Source of the DNA: Leisingera sp. M658
GTDB taxonomy: Bacteria; Pseudomonadota; Alphaproteobacteria; Rhodobacterales; Rhodobacteraceae
Direction: 5' to 3'
DNA length: 64,000 bases
Assembly (NCBI RefSeq): GCF_025144145.1
Contig: NZ_CP083546.1
Coordinates: 261,001 to 325,000 of the forward strand
Made by a program: the position numbers and the translations under genes. Positions 1 to 9,280 of this stretch are shown here, piece after piece. Under the pieces are notes generated by a model. That model was not told where the DNA came from. It ran no database searches and was given only the letters and a program-made list of their open reading frames with translations. Numbering within the stretch: the first letter of the stretch is position 1; every line of letters starts with the position of its first letter.

Positions 1-75
1 CGCTGCGATGGCAAATCCCGGCAGGGCGGTGAGAGGGAGGGCGGCTGCGGCCAGCAGCAGGGTACGGCGGTGCAT
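1..75 (-). CDS. N-terminus of an exported protein (partial, runs off the window)
   Basis: The minus strand reads 25 codons from an ATG at 75 to the window edge. The peptide starts MHRRTLLLAAAALPLTALPG, a classical Sec signal peptide: two arginines after MH, a Leu/Ala hydrophobic core and small residues near a likely cleavage site. The mature protein lies outside the window, so no function can be given. It is separated from the SixA-like gene, on the same strand, by about 100 nt. Confidence 0.55.
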   Translation of the reverse strand, partial: MHRRTLLLAAAALPLTALPGFAIAA

Positions 76-174
76 GACGGTCTCCAGTCCGGTAATTGTC
101 GTTTGGCAGCCTAGGCGCCGGGCCGCTGGGCGGCCAGAGGACTCCCGCGCGGGATGCGCTGCCTTGCCGCAGGG

Positions 175-672
175 TTATTCGCCCAGCAGTTCGCGCGGAA
201 CGGCGAAATCGACCGCCTTACCGCTGCTCCAGCTTAGATCCTTCCAGCTGCTGATGTCGAATTCCGCCACCAGCGTTGCGCCGGTTGGGTAATCGTCGAA
301 CCGCGAATGATCCGGCGGGCTGGAGACGATCGAATGTGCAAAGGCGGCGATGCCGGGATTGTGCCCGATCAGCATGACCCGCGGCTGTTCCGCCTCAATC
401 AGCACCTTGAACATCATTTCCGAATTGGCGTGATACAGACGTTCGGTGAACCGCGCAGGCACGCCCAGCTCCATCAGTTCGCAGGTTTCGCGGGTGCGTT
501 GCGCAGACGATGAGATCACTTGATCCGGCACATATCCTTTGTCCCGCAACCAGGCGGCGATGGCCGGGGCAGACCGGCGTCCTCGTTTGTTCAGCGTTCG
601 GGCGTGGTCGCTGGGGACATTGGCGTCCCAGGCGGATTTTGCATGGCGGGTCAGGATCAGGGTGCAGGTCAT
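175..672 (-). CDS. sixA: SixA-type phosphohistidine phosphatase (histidine phosphatase superfamily)
   Basis: This 165-residue cytoplasmic protein opens with the RHAKS motif (residues 9-13), whose His10 would be the phosphorylated nucleophile of the histidine phosphatase superfamily. A second catalytic histidine is visible in LIGHNPGI (His104), and the arginine of SSAQRTRET fits the phosphate pocket. Length and motif order match SixA-like proteins, which remove phosphate from histidine on phosphotransfer domains; the real substrate in this organism is unknown. The start codon overlaps the stop of the upstream ferredoxin-like gene by 4 nt (ATGA), so the two are probably co-translated. Confidence 0.8.
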   Translation of the reverse strand: MTCTLILTRHAKSAWDANVPSDHARTLNKRGRRSAPAIAAWLRDKGYVPDQVISSSAQRTRETCELMELGVPARFTERLYHANSEMMFKVLIEAEQPRVMLIGHNPGIAAFAHSIVSSPPDHSRFDDYPTGATLVAEFDISSWKDLSWSSGKAVDFAVPRELLGE

Positions 673-1388
673 TGGGGGTGAAAATGCCTCATGTGATGTG
701 CGGTTTGTTCCGGGTCGCGGCCGGCGTTGCGGCTTAGCGGGCAGGCGCGGCGGGCCAGACAGCCGCCTGCCAAGCAGCCGGTGCCGGCGGGAGTGTCGAG
801 ATAGTCATGGCAGGCTGCCAGATCGTAGGGGCCGCCATCTGCCAATGCGCTGACGGGACAGGCGCTGAGACAGGGGCGGGAGTGGCAGCTGCGGCAGGGA
901 GACTCTGCCAAAGGCGGAGGGGGAATGTCAATTTCCTGTTTGAAATGAAGGCTCCCCCGCAAGGATATCAGCATGCCGGCGCGATCATGCACCATCATCT
1001 GTGACGGGGATGTGAAAAACCGGCCCGACGCCAGCGCCCAATTGATGAAAGGCGTGTAGGGCGGCCCGCCAAAGGGGAAATAGGCGCTGCCGCGCAAGTC
1101 CTGGGCCAGGGCGCTGACCACCCGCTCGGACCAGCGGTCCACCGGGTGCGGGGCACCGTCGCGGTACTCAGGACTGATCTTGAAGGCGGGCCAGAAAGCG
1201 GCAGCGGTTCCCAGCAGGATCAATGTGCCATCTTCCAGCGCTTTGACGGGCTGCCGCGCGGGATGCAGGGCACCGCAGACCGCAAGCCCGGCCTGCGCGG
1301 CGGCAGCTTCGATTTCAGGATAAGACAGCACCCCTTGGGCACCTTGGGCGCGGTGGTCTGGCAGGTCGGTCTGGGTCATATGCGGCAT
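669..1388 (-). CDS. 4Fe-4S ferredoxin-type protein
   Basis: The 239-residue protein has a cysteine-rich C-terminal half. ESPCRSCHSRPCLSACPVSA gives a C-x2-C-x4-C-x3-CP pattern like a 4Fe-4S ferredoxin site, and five more cysteines follow, ending in ARRACPLSR. The N-terminal half has no recognised catalytic motif. The shape recalls the iron-sulfur part of QueG-like or ferredoxin-domain proteins, but no corrinoid-binding region is seen, so only electron-transfer binding is claimed. It overlaps sixA by 4 nt and likely forms an operon with it. Start chosen at the first ATG (1388); an ATG at 1379 is possible, and neither has a strong ribosome site. Confidence 0.65.
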   Translation of the reverse strand: MPHMTQTDLPDHRAQGAQGVLSYPEIEAAAAQAGLAVCGALHPARQPVKALEDGTLILLGTAAAFWPAFKISPEYRDGAPHPVDRWSERVVSALAQDLRGSAYFPFGGPPYTPFINWALASGRFFTSPSQMMVHDRAGMLISLRGSLHFKQEIDIPPPPLAESPCRSCHSRPCLSACPVSALADGGPYDLAACHDYLDTPAGTGCLAGGCLARRACPLSRNAGRDPEQTAHHMRHFHPQ

Positions 1389-1692
1389 CCGTTCAGGGGC
1401 TTGGCGCGAGCCTAACAGCGCAAGCCTGCTTGCCAGAGTGCAAAAACGTCCCGCTCTGTTCTGCCGGCGTCTTCCCGCCGGCGCGGTCAGAAGCGGCGGA
1501 ACGGCAGCCGCTGGCTCCAGCCCAGCCCAGCCTTGCCGGGCGCCCGTCCTGCCAGTGCAGCCCTGCTGCCGGCCGCTCTCATATGCCGGAACGCCTGAAT
1601 GTGGTATGATCCGGCCACGGGGGAATGCGGGCCGGACTGTGCGGCATCGGGCCTATGGGCGGCTGGCAGGTTTCTCCCCAGGGAGAGTCAGA
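1389..1692. other. Intergenic, no gene seen
   Basis: Divergent spacer between the ferredoxin-like gene (minus) and the GYD gene (plus). An open frame runs through it in the GYD frame from 1438, but its residue use is non-protein-like and the GYD domain starts at 1693 behind a good ribosome site. It must hold both promoters; no clear boxes were identified. Confidence 0.5.
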
Positions 1693-2025
1693 ATGCCAAG
1701 ATTTATCGTAACCGGCTGCTATACGTTCTCTGCCATGAAAGCGATGGTTGAAAGCCCCAGTGACCGCGAGGCGGCAGCCCGCGCCCTTGTCGAAGCGGCA
1801 GGCGGGACTTTGGAGAGCTACTACGTGACCACCGGCGAAAGCGATTTTGCGATCCAAGTGACAATTGACGACGCATCGGGCCTGCTTGCGGGGCTGATGG
1901 CAACGGGCGCCAGCGGCGCCGTCAGCAACCTGAAAACCGTGCGGGCCTTCACCTCGGACGAGTTTACCGCCATTCAGAAGAAGGCCGGCGGCATCGCCAA
2001 AGCCTACAAAGCGCCAGGAAGTTAA
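1693..2025 (+). CDS. GYD domain-containing small protein
   Basis: The 110-residue protein begins MPRFIVTGCYTFSAMKAM and has the compact alpha/beta pattern of GYD-domain proteins, including the region around TTGESDFAIQV (family: G-[DE]-Y-D). Function of the family is not established; members resemble small ferredoxin-fold dimers. The start at 1693 was chosen because AGGGAG lies about 8 nt upstream and because homology begins exactly there, although the frame stays open upstream to 1438. Monocistronic and convergent with argB. Confidence 0.7.
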   Translation: MPRFIVTGCYTFSAMKAMVESPSDREAAARALVEAAGGTLESYYVTTGESDFAIQVTIDDASGLLAGLMATGASGAVSNLKTVRAFTSDEFTAIQKKAGGIAKAYKAPGS

Positions 2026-2039
2026 GGCAGCCAGCGGCC

Positions 2040-2054
2040 GGGCGGCAGCCGCCC
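2040..2054. terminator. GC-rich hairpin between convergent genes
   Basis: GGGCGGC-A-GCCGCCC forms a perfect 7-bp stem 15 nt after the GYD stop and upstream of the argB 3' end. There is no strong T-run, so it is only a possible transcription barrier. Confidence 0.35.
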
Positions 2055-2154
2055 GCTGCCATCCGGCTTCTTTCTGGTCAAAAATACCCCGGGGTGAATT
2101 GGCCCGGCAGGGTCAAGAGGGGCAGCGCCCCTCAGACACCCCCGCTGGCGCGCG

Positions 2155-3015
2155 TCAGGCGCGGATCATCGAACCGGCGCCGTGATCGGTAAACAGCTCC
2201 AGCAGCACCGAGTTCTGGACCCGCCCGTCAACGATGGTGCAGGCGCGCACGCCGTTGCGCACCGCATCCAGCGCGGTTTCGGTCTTGGGGATCATCCCGC
2301 CGGCAATCACGCCGCTGGCGGTCATTGCATCAACATCGGCGGCCTTCAGCTCGGTCACCACGTCGCCGTTGCCGTTTTTGACGCCCGCCACATCGGTCAG
2401 CAGCAACAGCCGATCAGCCTGCAGCGCCTTGGCGATGGCACCGGCTGCGGTGTCGCCATTGATGTTGAAGGTCTCTCCTTCCCGGCCCGCACCGATCGGG
2501 GCGATCACCGGGATCATGTCTTTTTCAAACAGACCGTACAGCACCTTGGGGTCCAATTCGGACGGGGCGCCGACAAAGCCCAGATCCGGGTCGGCCTGAT
2601 CGCAGGTTATCAGATTGGCGTCCTTGCCCGACAGGCCAACGGCGCGGCCGCCCTGGCGGTTGATCGCCTGCACGATGCGCTTGTTGACGACGCCGGACAG
2701 AACCATCTCCACCACCTCCATGGTGGCGGCATCGGTGACCCGCTTGCCGTTGACAAACTCAGACTGGATCTGCAGCTTTTCCAGCATCGCATTGATCATC
2801 GGCCCGCCGCCGTGGACGATCACCGGGTTCACGCCGACCTGGCGCATCAGCACGATATCGCGGGCAAAGGTCTCCATCGCTTCGTCGCTGCCCATGGCGT
2901 GGCCGCCCAGCTTGATGACAACAATGGCCCCGTCATAGCGCTGCAGATAGGGCAGGGCGCTTGAGAGGGTCTCGGCAGTGGCAATCCAGTCGCGGTTCAT
3001 CTTTTGTGTCTTCAT
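2155..3015 (-). CDS. argB: Acetylglutamate kinase
   Basis: ArgB phosphorylates N-acetyl-L-glutamate in the second step of arginine biosynthesis. The 286-residue product carries the amino-acid kinase signatures KLGGHAMG (35-42), VHGGGPMI (68-75), NINGDTAAG and LLLTDVAGV, and has the family's usual length. The start [10 protein letters not shown] was preferred because an AAGGA lies upstream and the family usually starts there; an in-frame ATG at 3024 and another at 3000 are alternatives. In related genomes argB often follows yihA closely; here four genes stand between them (two on the same strand, one SDR on the other). Convergent with the GYD gene. Confidence 0.95.
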   Translation of the reverse strand: MKTQKMNRDWIATAETLSSALPYLQRYDGAIVVIKLGGHAMGSDEAMETFARDIVLMRQVGVNPVIVHGGGPMINAMLEKLQIQSEFVNGKRVTDAATMEVVEMVLSGVVNKRIVQAINRQGGRAVGLSGKDANLITCDQADPDLGFVGAPSELDPKVLYGLFEKDMIPVIAPIGAGREGETFNINGDTAAGAIAKALQADRLLLLTDVAGVKNGNGDVVTELKAADVDAMTASGVIAGGMIPKTETALDAVRNGVRACTIVDGRVQNSVLLELFTDHGAGSMIRA

Positions 3016-3174
3016 CGCTGTCATCATTCCTTTGACAAAAGGGTGTAGGCGGTTCCGGGGCCGCTGCCAAGCGTTGCGTGCGGCACGCCGGGCGCCCGCC
3101 GCCGGCGGGAGGCCATTGCGGTTGCCTGTGCGGGTGGTAGGCTCAGCCTGGAAATCTCCTGTGAGGATCAACAG

Positions 3175-3903
3175 ATGCGTCAGAAGACCTTGCTATTGAC
3201 CGGCGCCAGCCGCGGCATCGGCCATGCGACGGTGCGCCGCTTCAACCGCGAAGGCTGGCGGGTTATCACCTGCTCGCGGCATCCGTTCCCGGCTGAATGC
3301 CCGTGGGGCGGCGGCCAGGAAAACCATGTGCAGCTGGACCTGTCAGACCCGTCGGACACGATCAACGCGGTGGGCCAGATCCAGGACCTGCTGGACGGCC
3401 GCTTGGACGCGCTGGTCAACAATGCCGGGATCTCGCCCAAGGGGCCGGACGGCGAGCGGCTCAGCACGCTGGACACCGATCTGATGGATTGGGGCAAAGT
3501 GTTCCACGTGAATTTCTTCAGCTCGGTTGTGCTGGCACGGGGGTTGAAGGAGGAACTGGCAGCCGCCAAAGGGTCCGTCGTCAACGTGACCTCTATTGCA
3601 GGCAGCCGGGTGCACCCCTTTGCTGGGGCTGCCTATGCCACCTCCAAGGCGGCACTGGCGGCGCTGACGCGGGAGATGGCGCATGACTTCGGCCCCTTGG
3701 GGGTGCGGGTCAATGCCATTGCGCCAGGCGAGGTGGAGACTGCTATCCTGTCGCCAGGCACCGACAAGATTGTCGAAAAGCTGCCGATGCAGCGGCTGGG
3801 CCAGCCCGAGGAGGTGGCCTCGGCGATCTATTTCCTGTGCTCTGAAGGCAGTTCCTATATCTCTGGTGCCGAGATTGAGGTGAACGGGGCGCAGCACGTT
3901 TAA
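3175..3903 (+). CDS. SDR family NAD(P)-dependent oxidoreductase
   Basis: A 242-residue classical short-chain dehydrogenase. The cofactor motif TGASRGIG is at residues 9-16, NNAG at 82-85, and the catalytic Ser140, Tyr154 and Lys158 are in VTSIAG and YATSKAAL. The C-terminus ([14 protein letters not shown]) matches the FabG-like subgroup ending. The substrate cannot be told from sequence. GTGAGGA about 8 nt upstream supports the ATG at 3175. The gene is divergent from argB, with about 160 nt between. Confidence 0.85.
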   Translation: MRQKTLLLTGASRGIGHATVRRFNREGWRVITCSRHPFPAECPWGGGQENHVQLDLSDPSDTINAVGQIQDLLDGRLDALVNNAGISPKGPDGERLSTLDTDLMDWGKVFHVNFFSSVVLARGLKEELAAAKGSVVNVTSIAGSRVHPFAGAAYATSKAALAALTREMAHDFGPLGVRVNAIAPGEVETAILSPGTDKIVEKLPMQRLGQPEEVASAIYFLCSEGSSYISGAEIEVNGAQHV

Positions 3904-3913
3904 TGGCGGGCAT

Positions 3914-3939
3914 GCCGCCCGGCCTAAAGGCCGGGCGGC
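3914..3939. terminator. Bidirectional hairpin terminator
   Basis: GCCGCCCGGCC-TAAA-GGCCGGGCGGC is a perfect 11-bp stem with a 4-nt loop. It sits between the convergent SDR (ends 3903) and PepSY (ends 3946) genes. Confidence 0.65.
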
Positions 3940-3945
3940 GCTCTG

Positions 3946-5343
3946 TCAGCTTACCGCGCGTTTCAGCACCGGCAGGTTGCCCAGCAGCAGCACGTCAATC
4001 GCCAGCACCGCCAGCAGCAGCAGGCCGGTCAGCGGGAAGGCCAGCGAGACCAGCACCGCAATCAGCGCAGCCCCCTTCCAGAACGGCATCTCTGCTGGTT
4101 CCGGCGGTGCGGCCAGGCGGCTGGCACCTGCGGGGCGGCGTTTCATCCACATCACCAGGCCGGAGACGCAGACAAAGATCACTGCAAGGCAGAACACCAC
4201 GTTCAGAACGAAGCTCCAGGTGCCCATCAGACCCATGTGGAAGGGGATGCTGACGGCCATTGCCTTGCCGGCCAGGGAGTAGTCCTGGTATTTCACATCG
4301 GCGAGGATCTTGCCGCTGTACTGGTCGATATGAATGGTGCGGTCGATGAAAGGATCGTCGCCGTCGCCGCTCATGCTGTCGCGGTTGATGGTCCAGACGC
4401 CATTTTCGCCGCCGGGATAGGCCAGGCGGAAGCGGCCTTCCATCCCCAAAGCGCGGCCCAGGGCGATAATGTTGCCTGCGTCCACAGGCCGGCCTTCGGA
4501 AATGCCGGTAATCCCGGCCTCAGAGCCGGAAGCGGGCATCGGGGTCTGCTCCAGCGCCCAGGGCACATCATTGGTGGCGCCGTGGTTCATGCTGGCGTGG
4601 ATGTCGTCGGACAGGGGCACGTTGTCCCATTTTGCTGCCGGGAAGGTGCTCCAGGCCTGCATCATCTGGCCGCCCCAGATGCCGGTCCACGACAGGCCTG
4701 AGAGCAGGAAGATGACCAGCAGGGCCGACATCCAGAAGCCGGTGACCGCGTGCAGGTTCTTCCACAGGGCGCGGCCCTTGGCGCGGAAATTTGGGACAAA
4801 GGCACTGGCGGCATTGCCGCGCGGCCACCACAGGTACACCCCGGTGAGAACCAGCACGATGCCAAGGCCCGCGGCGATCTCGATCAGCCGGTCGCCAGTG
4901 TCGCCGATCAACAGGGTCGAGTGGATGTTGTCGGCCAGATCATACCAGCCTGCGCGGCGGTCCCATGTCTCGATCACTTCGCCGGTGTACTGGTTCAGTG
5001 CCACCAGACGCTGGCCAGCCTCGGTTTTGACGCGGAACACGGCGGCCAGATCCGGCGCCTTGGGGCCGATCCATTCGGCAATGGTGCCGGGCTGGGCGGC
5101 CAGCACGGCGGCGGATTGATCAGCGATGCTGAGTTCGGCGGCACCCTGGGTAACGGTGATGGTCTCGCCGTCGCGGCCGTCGAACTGGGTGATGAACATC
5201 ATCATCAGGCCAGTGACGGCCAGCATGATCAGGAACGGCACCACAAACAGGCCGGCATAGAAGTGCCAGCGCCAGGCGGCGAAGTAGAATTTCTCGGACA
5301 GCGGGCGCGATTGGCCCGCGGATTGCGGTTGGCTGGTCGCCAT
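3946..5343 (-). CDS. PepSY-associated transmembrane protein
   Basis: The 465-residue inner-membrane protein starts with a cytoplasmic tail followed by WRWHFYAGLFVVPFLIMLAV, the first membrane helix. Further helices follow near the middle (ALWKNLHAVTGFWMSALLVI region) and a pair near the C-terminus, giving four to five in all. This layout and the conserved histidines in the membrane segments match the PepSY-TM (PiuB-like) family, found with iron or copper uptake and thought to act as a heme/flavin-linked reductase. The start at 5343 has GGAGA 5 nt upstream; the open frame extends further but without support. It follows the DUF2946 gene on the same strand. Confidence 0.8.
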   Translation of the reverse strand: MATSQPQSAGQSRPLSEKFYFAAWRWHFYAGLFVVPFLIMLAVTGLMMMFITQFDGRDGETITVTQGAAELSIADQSAAVLAAQPGTIAEWIGPKAPDLAAVFRVKTEAGQRLVALNQYTGEVIETWDRRAGWYDLADNIHSTLLIGDTGDRLIEIAAGLGIVLVLTGVYLWWPRGNAASAFVPNFRAKGRALWKNLHAVTGFWMSALLVIFLLSGLSWTGIWGGQMMQAWSTFPAAKWDNVPLSDDIHASMNHGATNDVPWALEQTPMPASGSEAGITGISEGRPVDAGNIIALGRALGMEGRFRLAYPGGENGVWTINRDSMSGDGDDPFIDRTIHIDQYSGKILADVKYQDYSLAGKAMAVSIPFHMGLMGTWSFVLNVVFCLAVIFVCVSGLVMWMKRRPAGASRLAAPPEPAEMPFWKGAALIAVLVSLAFPLTGLLLLAVLAIDVLLLGNLPVLKRAVS

Positions 5344-5575
5344 GGGACTCTCCATGTCAGAATAGGCGGGCACAGATGTGCCGGCAGGTATGTTGGGGGA
5401 TTTGGGGGATGAAAGGGTCAGGACCCATTGATCCGGCCTGGTCCAGATATCGCTGCACGGGAGAACGCGCCGGGCGTTGCTCCAATTCAGCAAAGCAGAC
5501 GGGCGGCTGTCAGGTGGCGGGCAGGGGGATCTGCGCGCTCAGCCAGTGCCGGGCCCGGATGAAAGGGGGCTGACC

Positions 5576-5941
5576 CTAGGCCGCGGCGGGCGGGCCGCGG
5601 GCGTCATAGCGCCAGTGGAAACCGGCACTGTGATGAGTGAACACCTCGCGCGACCAGCGGTCGGCCAGCGGTGCGTCGAGGCTGAGGTTCAGCGTGCTGT
5701 CCGGCAGCAAAGCCGCCGTGGTAATCCCGGAGAAGGGGCAGCTGCGGTCGTCCATCGGTTCCGCAGGATCATGTGAACCTCCATTGCCCGGATCGACCCA
5801 GGCCTCCTGCACGCCATCAGTGGTGCAGATCACCAGCAGCACCTTGCCGTCCTGTGTGGTGCTTGGCATCCAGCCGGCCGGGATCAGCCCGGCAACGGCC
5901 AGGGCGATCACAACCAGAAAGGAGGACAAGCAGCGCAGCAT
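5576..5941 (-). CDS. DUF2946-like exported protein
   Basis: A 121-residue protein with a hydrophobic N-terminus (MLRCLSSFLVVIALAVAGLI) that reads as a signal anchor. It then shows an ICTTDG motif and a CPF motif, as in DUF2946 proteins, which are typically encoded beside metal-uptake or PepSY genes. The role is unknown; a link to copper or iron handling in the periplasm is inferred from context only. It lies 4 nt from the yihA stop and about 230 nt before the PepSY-TM gene, so it may be read with yihA. Confidence 0.65.
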   Translation of the reverse strand: MLRCLSSFLVVIALAVAGLIPAGWMPSTTQDGKVLLVICTTDGVQEAWVDPGNGGSHDPAEPMDDRSCPFSGITTAALLPDSTLNLSLDAPLADRWSREVFTHHSAGFHWRYDARGPPAAA

Positions 5942-5945
5942 GCGG

Positions 5946-6596
5946 TTACAGCCCGGCGATGATCGAGCGCAGGGTGGCGATGCCGTCGCCCTTCTCGGAC
6001 GAGGTCAGGACGATCTCAGGGTAAGCGGCGGGGTGTTTGGACAAGGCGTCCTTCACCTGCTCCAGCACCTTGGCGCGGTCCGTTTCCTTGACCTTGTCGG
6101 CCTTGGTCATGACGCATTGGAAGGTAACGGCAGAGCTGTCCAGCAGCTTCATGATCTCGGCGTCCACCGCCTTGATCCCGTGGCGGCTGTCGATCAGCAC
6201 AAAGGCGCGGCGCAGGTTCTGGCGGCCTGACAGGTAGCGTTTCAAGAGCTTCTGCCATTGCTCCACGATTTTCAGCGGCGCGTTGGCATAGCCATAGCCG
6301 GGCAGGTCGACCAGATACAGTTCTGGCCCTTGGGTGAAGAAGTTGATCTCTTGCGTGCGGCCCGGCGTGTTGGAGGCGCGCGCGATGCCCTTGGTGCCGG
6401 TCAGCGCGTTGATCAGGCTCGACTTGCCGACGTTGGAACGGCCGGCAAAGCAGACCTCCAGCCGGTCGGCATCGGGCAGGCCGTTCATCGCGACCACGCC
6501 CTTCAGGAACTCGGTCTCGCCCGCAAACAGCTTGCGGCCTTTTTCGGCAGAGATGTCATCCGGCGCCTCGGCCAGGGAGAATTGCATTTGCATCAC
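5946..6596 (-). CDS. yihA: Ribosome biogenesis GTP-binding protein YihA/YsxC/EngB
   Basis: A 216-residue TRAFAC GTPase with G1 GRSNVGKSS (52-60), G3 DLPGYG, G4 TKADK and the family-typical TNTPGRTQEINF-like switch region (seen as SNTPGRTQ). EngB assists assembly of the large ribosomal subunit. The start overlaps the stop of the MOSC gene by 4 nt, consistent with the conserved yidC-MOSC-yihA operon of Rhodobacteraceae. Confidence 0.93.
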   Translation of the reverse strand: MMQMQFSLAEAPDDISAEKGRKLFAGETEFLKGVVAMNGLPDADRLEVCFAGRSNVGKSSLINALTGTKGIARASNTPGRTQEINFFTQGPELYLVDLPGYGYANAPLKIVEQWQKLLKRYLSGRQNLRRAFVLIDSRHGIKAVDAEIMKLLDSSAVTFQCVMTKADKVKETDRAKVLEQVKDALSKHPAAYPEIVLTSSEKGDGIATLRSIIAGL

Positions 6597-7345
6597 AGCA
6601 CCTTTACCGCGTCGCCAAGACGGATTTCACCGCTGCGCACCACTTCGGCGTAGACAGAGAAATCCTGGTGGCCCCAGTTGTCTTTCAGGGTCTTGAGCGT
6701 ATCGGCGTCGCGTTCGCCGGTTTCGGGGTTGGCGGTGGTCGCCAGGCAGCGCACAACCCGTTCGCGTACCGCAAAAACAGCCTCGCCGATCTGCACCTCG
6801 CGGCCCAGCCAGTCGTTTTCGGCCCAAGGATCATCCAGATCGAACCAGATGTTGCCGCGCCAGCGCTTGGGCGACAGATCATGGCCGATGGCCTGTTCCA
6901 CAGCCCGGTGAGAGGCCCGGTTGCACAGGGTAACCGAGGGGAAAGGGGTATCGGTCATGCCGCGGCCCGGAACCCGGATGATACGGGCAGAGGCGGCACG
7001 GCCCGTCGGCGTCAGCGGCTTTTCCCAATCGAGGAAACGCTGCAGATCCGCAGGATTTTCCGGATCGAATGTCAGGTCAGGCTGCTGCGGGTGGGTCAGC
7101 GTCAGCTGGCCGCTGGCATCGTGCAGGCGGGCATTGATGGCCATCAGCCCGGGCGCCTTGGAGCCGCGGGTGAAGTTCTGGCAGGGCGCCCATTCGGAGC
7201 CGTCCGCCTTGGAGACCTCATGCGCGACCGCCCAAACGCGATCGCCGGGCATGGTTTGCCCGGCGGTCAGGGTTACATTTTCCAGCGCTTCACGCCCGTG
7301 GGATTTGAGCGGGTGGCGCCAGATGTCCGTAACTTGGTGCGTCAT
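6593..7345 (-). CDS. MOSC domain-containing protein
   Basis: A 250-residue protein with an N-terminal MOSC-N-like beta domain and a C-terminal MOSC domain containing RFLDWEKPL, FPSVTLCNRASHRAVE, WRGNIWFDL and RCLATTANPETGERD. The conserved cysteine of the MOSC domain is in VRCLATT. MOSC proteins bind molybdenum cofactor or carry sulfur; here the substrate is unknown. The stop and start codons overlap yihA (4 nt) and yidC (1 nt), so all three are translationally coupled. Confidence 0.85.
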   Translation of the reverse strand: MTHQVTDIWRHPLKSHGREALENVTLTAGQTMPGDRVWAVAHEVSKADGSEWAPCQNFTRGSKAPGLMAINARLHDASGQLTLTHPQQPDLTFDPENPADLQRFLDWEKPLTPTGRAASARIIRVPGRGMTDTPFPSVTLCNRASHRAVEQAIGHDLSPKRWRGNIWFDLDDPWAENDWLGREVQIGEAVFAVRERVVRCLATTANPETGERDADTLKTLKDNWGHQDFSVYAEVVRSGEIRLGDAVKVL

Positions 7346-9147
7346 CAGCTGTCAGCCTTGGGCTTTTTCTTGAAGCCCGACTTGATGTTGCCGAACACGT
7401 CCGGTTTGTAGCCGTGGCTGCGCATGATCAGATACTGCTGGCTGAAGGTGATCGTGTTGTTGGCAATCCAATAGACCACCAGGCCGGAGGCAAAGCCGCC
7501 GAGCATGAACATGAACACCCAGGGCATCCAGGCAAAGATCATCTGCTGGGTCGGGTCGGTGGGTGCCGGGTTCAGTTTCTGCTGCAGCCACATGGAGATG
7601 CCGAGCAGGATCGGCAGGATACCGATGAAAACCAGCGCCATGATGCTTTCCGGTGCCGGGGAGGCAAAGGGCAGCAGGCCGAACAGGTTCATGATCGAGG
7701 TCGGATCCGGCGCGCTGAGGTCCTGGAATGGGCCAAAGAAGGGCGCGTGGCGCAGTTCCAGGGTGACAAAGATCACCTTGTAGAGCGAGAAGAAAATGGG
7801 GATCTGGATCAGGATCGGCAAACAGCCCGCGGCGGGGTTCACCTTTTCCTTCTTGTAGAGCTCCATCATCTCCTTTTGCATCTTCTGGCGGTCGTCGCCG
7901 GTGCGCTCCTTAAGCTTCTCCATCTCTGGCTGAAGCTCTTTCATCTTGGCCATCGAGGCATAAGATTTATAGGCCAGCGGGAACACCAGGATCTTGATCA
8001 CCACGGTCAGGCCGATGATCGCCCAGCCCATGTTGCCGATCAGCACGTTCAGATTGTGCAACAGCCAGAACATCGGCTTGGTCAGGAAGAAGAACCAGCC
8101 CCAGTCGATGACATCCAGGAAGCCTTGGATGCCTGCGGATTGGTAGCCGCGGATGGCTTCCCATTCTTTGGCACCGGCAAACAGCCGGGTGGTGACCTCT
8201 GACGACTGGCCGTCGGCGACGGTCTGGGTCGGCAGAACGATGTCGGTCTGATAGATCTCGCGGCGCTCGTCGAATTTGGCGATCGAACGGAAGGCCTGGC
8301 CCGGTTCGGGGATCAGGGTCGACATCCAGTAGTGGTCGGTAAATCCGATCCAGCCGTTCTCTGCGACCTGTTTGACCTCGGCCCGGGAGCCGTCGCGCGG
8401 ATCCGGCTCGAAATCAGCCATGTCGTCATAGTCGGTTTCGGCCAGTTCGGCGTCCGACATGCCGACCAGGCCTTCGTGCAGGATGAAGAAGTTCTTCAGG
8501 TCCGCAGGCTGGCCATGGCGGGCCAAGGTGCCGTAGGGCGCCAGGGCGACGCTGCCGCCGGAGGCATTGGCCACCGACTGGGTGACCGAGAACATGTAAT
8601 CCTCATCCACCGCGATGGTGCGCGAGAATGTCAGGCCCTTGCCGTTGTCCCAGGTCAGGGTGACGGGGCTGTCCGTGGACAGGGCGGCGTTTGCCGGCGC
8701 GGTCCAGATGGTGTTGGCACCCGGCACATCGTCCAGCGACAGGCCCGCACCCGGCGCCCAGCCGTAAAGCGCGTAATAGGCGCCGGCATCGCCCACGGGC
8801 TTCAGCAGTTTGACGATCGGAGACCCTTCGTCCAGCGTCTCGCGGTAGTCCTTCAGCGACAGATCGTCGATCCGGCCGCCCTGCAGCGAGATGCTGCCGG
8901 CCAGGCGCGCAGTATCGATGGCAACGCGCGGCGCATCGGGGGCTTCGGCCTCTTCCGCGGCTGTCTCTGCCACCGCGTCTGCGGAGGCGCTGGGGGCCAG
9001 GGCGGTATCGCCTGCGGGCGCGGATTCGCTGACCGCGGTTTCCGGCGCCTGTTCCGGCTCTGGCGGCGGGAAAAAGGTGTACCACCCCAGGATCACCAGA
9101 AAGCTGAGTACGGTTGCGAGAATAAGATTTTTGTTCTGATCGTCCAT
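7345..9147 (-). CDS. yidC: Membrane protein insertase YidC
   Basis: The 600-residue protein has a first membrane helix at about residues 5-22 (NLILATVLSFLVILGWYTFF), an Ala/Glu-rich linker, a large periplasmic beta domain, and the conserved five-helix insertase core starting near WGWFFFLTKPMFWLLH. The core includes the cytoplasmic coiled coil MKELQPEMEKLKERTGDDRQ and the segment NPAAGCLPILIQIPIFFSLY. The length suits the Gram-negative type. YidC inserts proteins into the inner membrane alone or with SecYEG. The 1-nt overlap with the MOSC gene and the rnpA-yidD genes upstream fit the conserved block. Confidence 0.96.
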   Translation of the reverse strand: MDDQNKNLILATVLSFLVILGWYTFFPPPEPEQAPETAVSESAPAGDTALAPSASADAVAETAAEEAEAPDAPRVAIDTARLAGSISLQGGRIDDLSLKDYRETLDEGSPIVKLLKPVGDAGAYYALYGWAPGAGLSLDDVPGANTIWTAPANAALSTDSPVTLTWDNGKGLTFSRTIAVDEDYMFSVTQSVANASGGSVALAPYGTLARHGQPADLKNFFILHEGLVGMSDAELAETDYDDMADFEPDPRDGSRAEVKQVAENGWIGFTDHYWMSTLIPEPGQAFRSIAKFDERREIYQTDIVLPTQTVADGQSSEVTTRLFAGAKEWEAIRGYQSAGIQGFLDVIDWGWFFFLTKPMFWLLHNLNVLIGNMGWAIIGLTVVIKILVFPLAYKSYASMAKMKELQPEMEKLKERTGDDRQKMQKEMMELYKKEKVNPAAGCLPILIQIPIFFSLYKVIFVTLELRHAPFFGPFQDLSAPDPTSIMNLFGLLPFASPAPESIMALVFIGILPILLGISMWLQQKLNPAPTDPTQQMIFAWMPWVFMFMLGGFASGLVVYWIANNTITFSQQYLIMRSHGYKPDVFGNIKSGFKKKPKADS

Positions 9148-9280
9148 TGGGGACTGCCACCTCGTGTAGGGAAGGACACGTGGGGTTCAACAGAGGTGGG
9201 CCGCAAAGGTCAAGCAGAATCGCGGCGCGCCGGGGCGGCATAGCGCCCTGGTGCAGCAGAAAGTCAAAGGAATTGAGTAT

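Noticed and set aside
1438-1692. N-terminal extension of the GYD protein
   Set aside because: The family begins at 1693 and a good ribosome site lies just before it.
2182-2964. Long plus-strand open frame across argB
   Set aside because: It is the antisense of argB; high GC keeps opposite frames open, and residue use is not protein-like.
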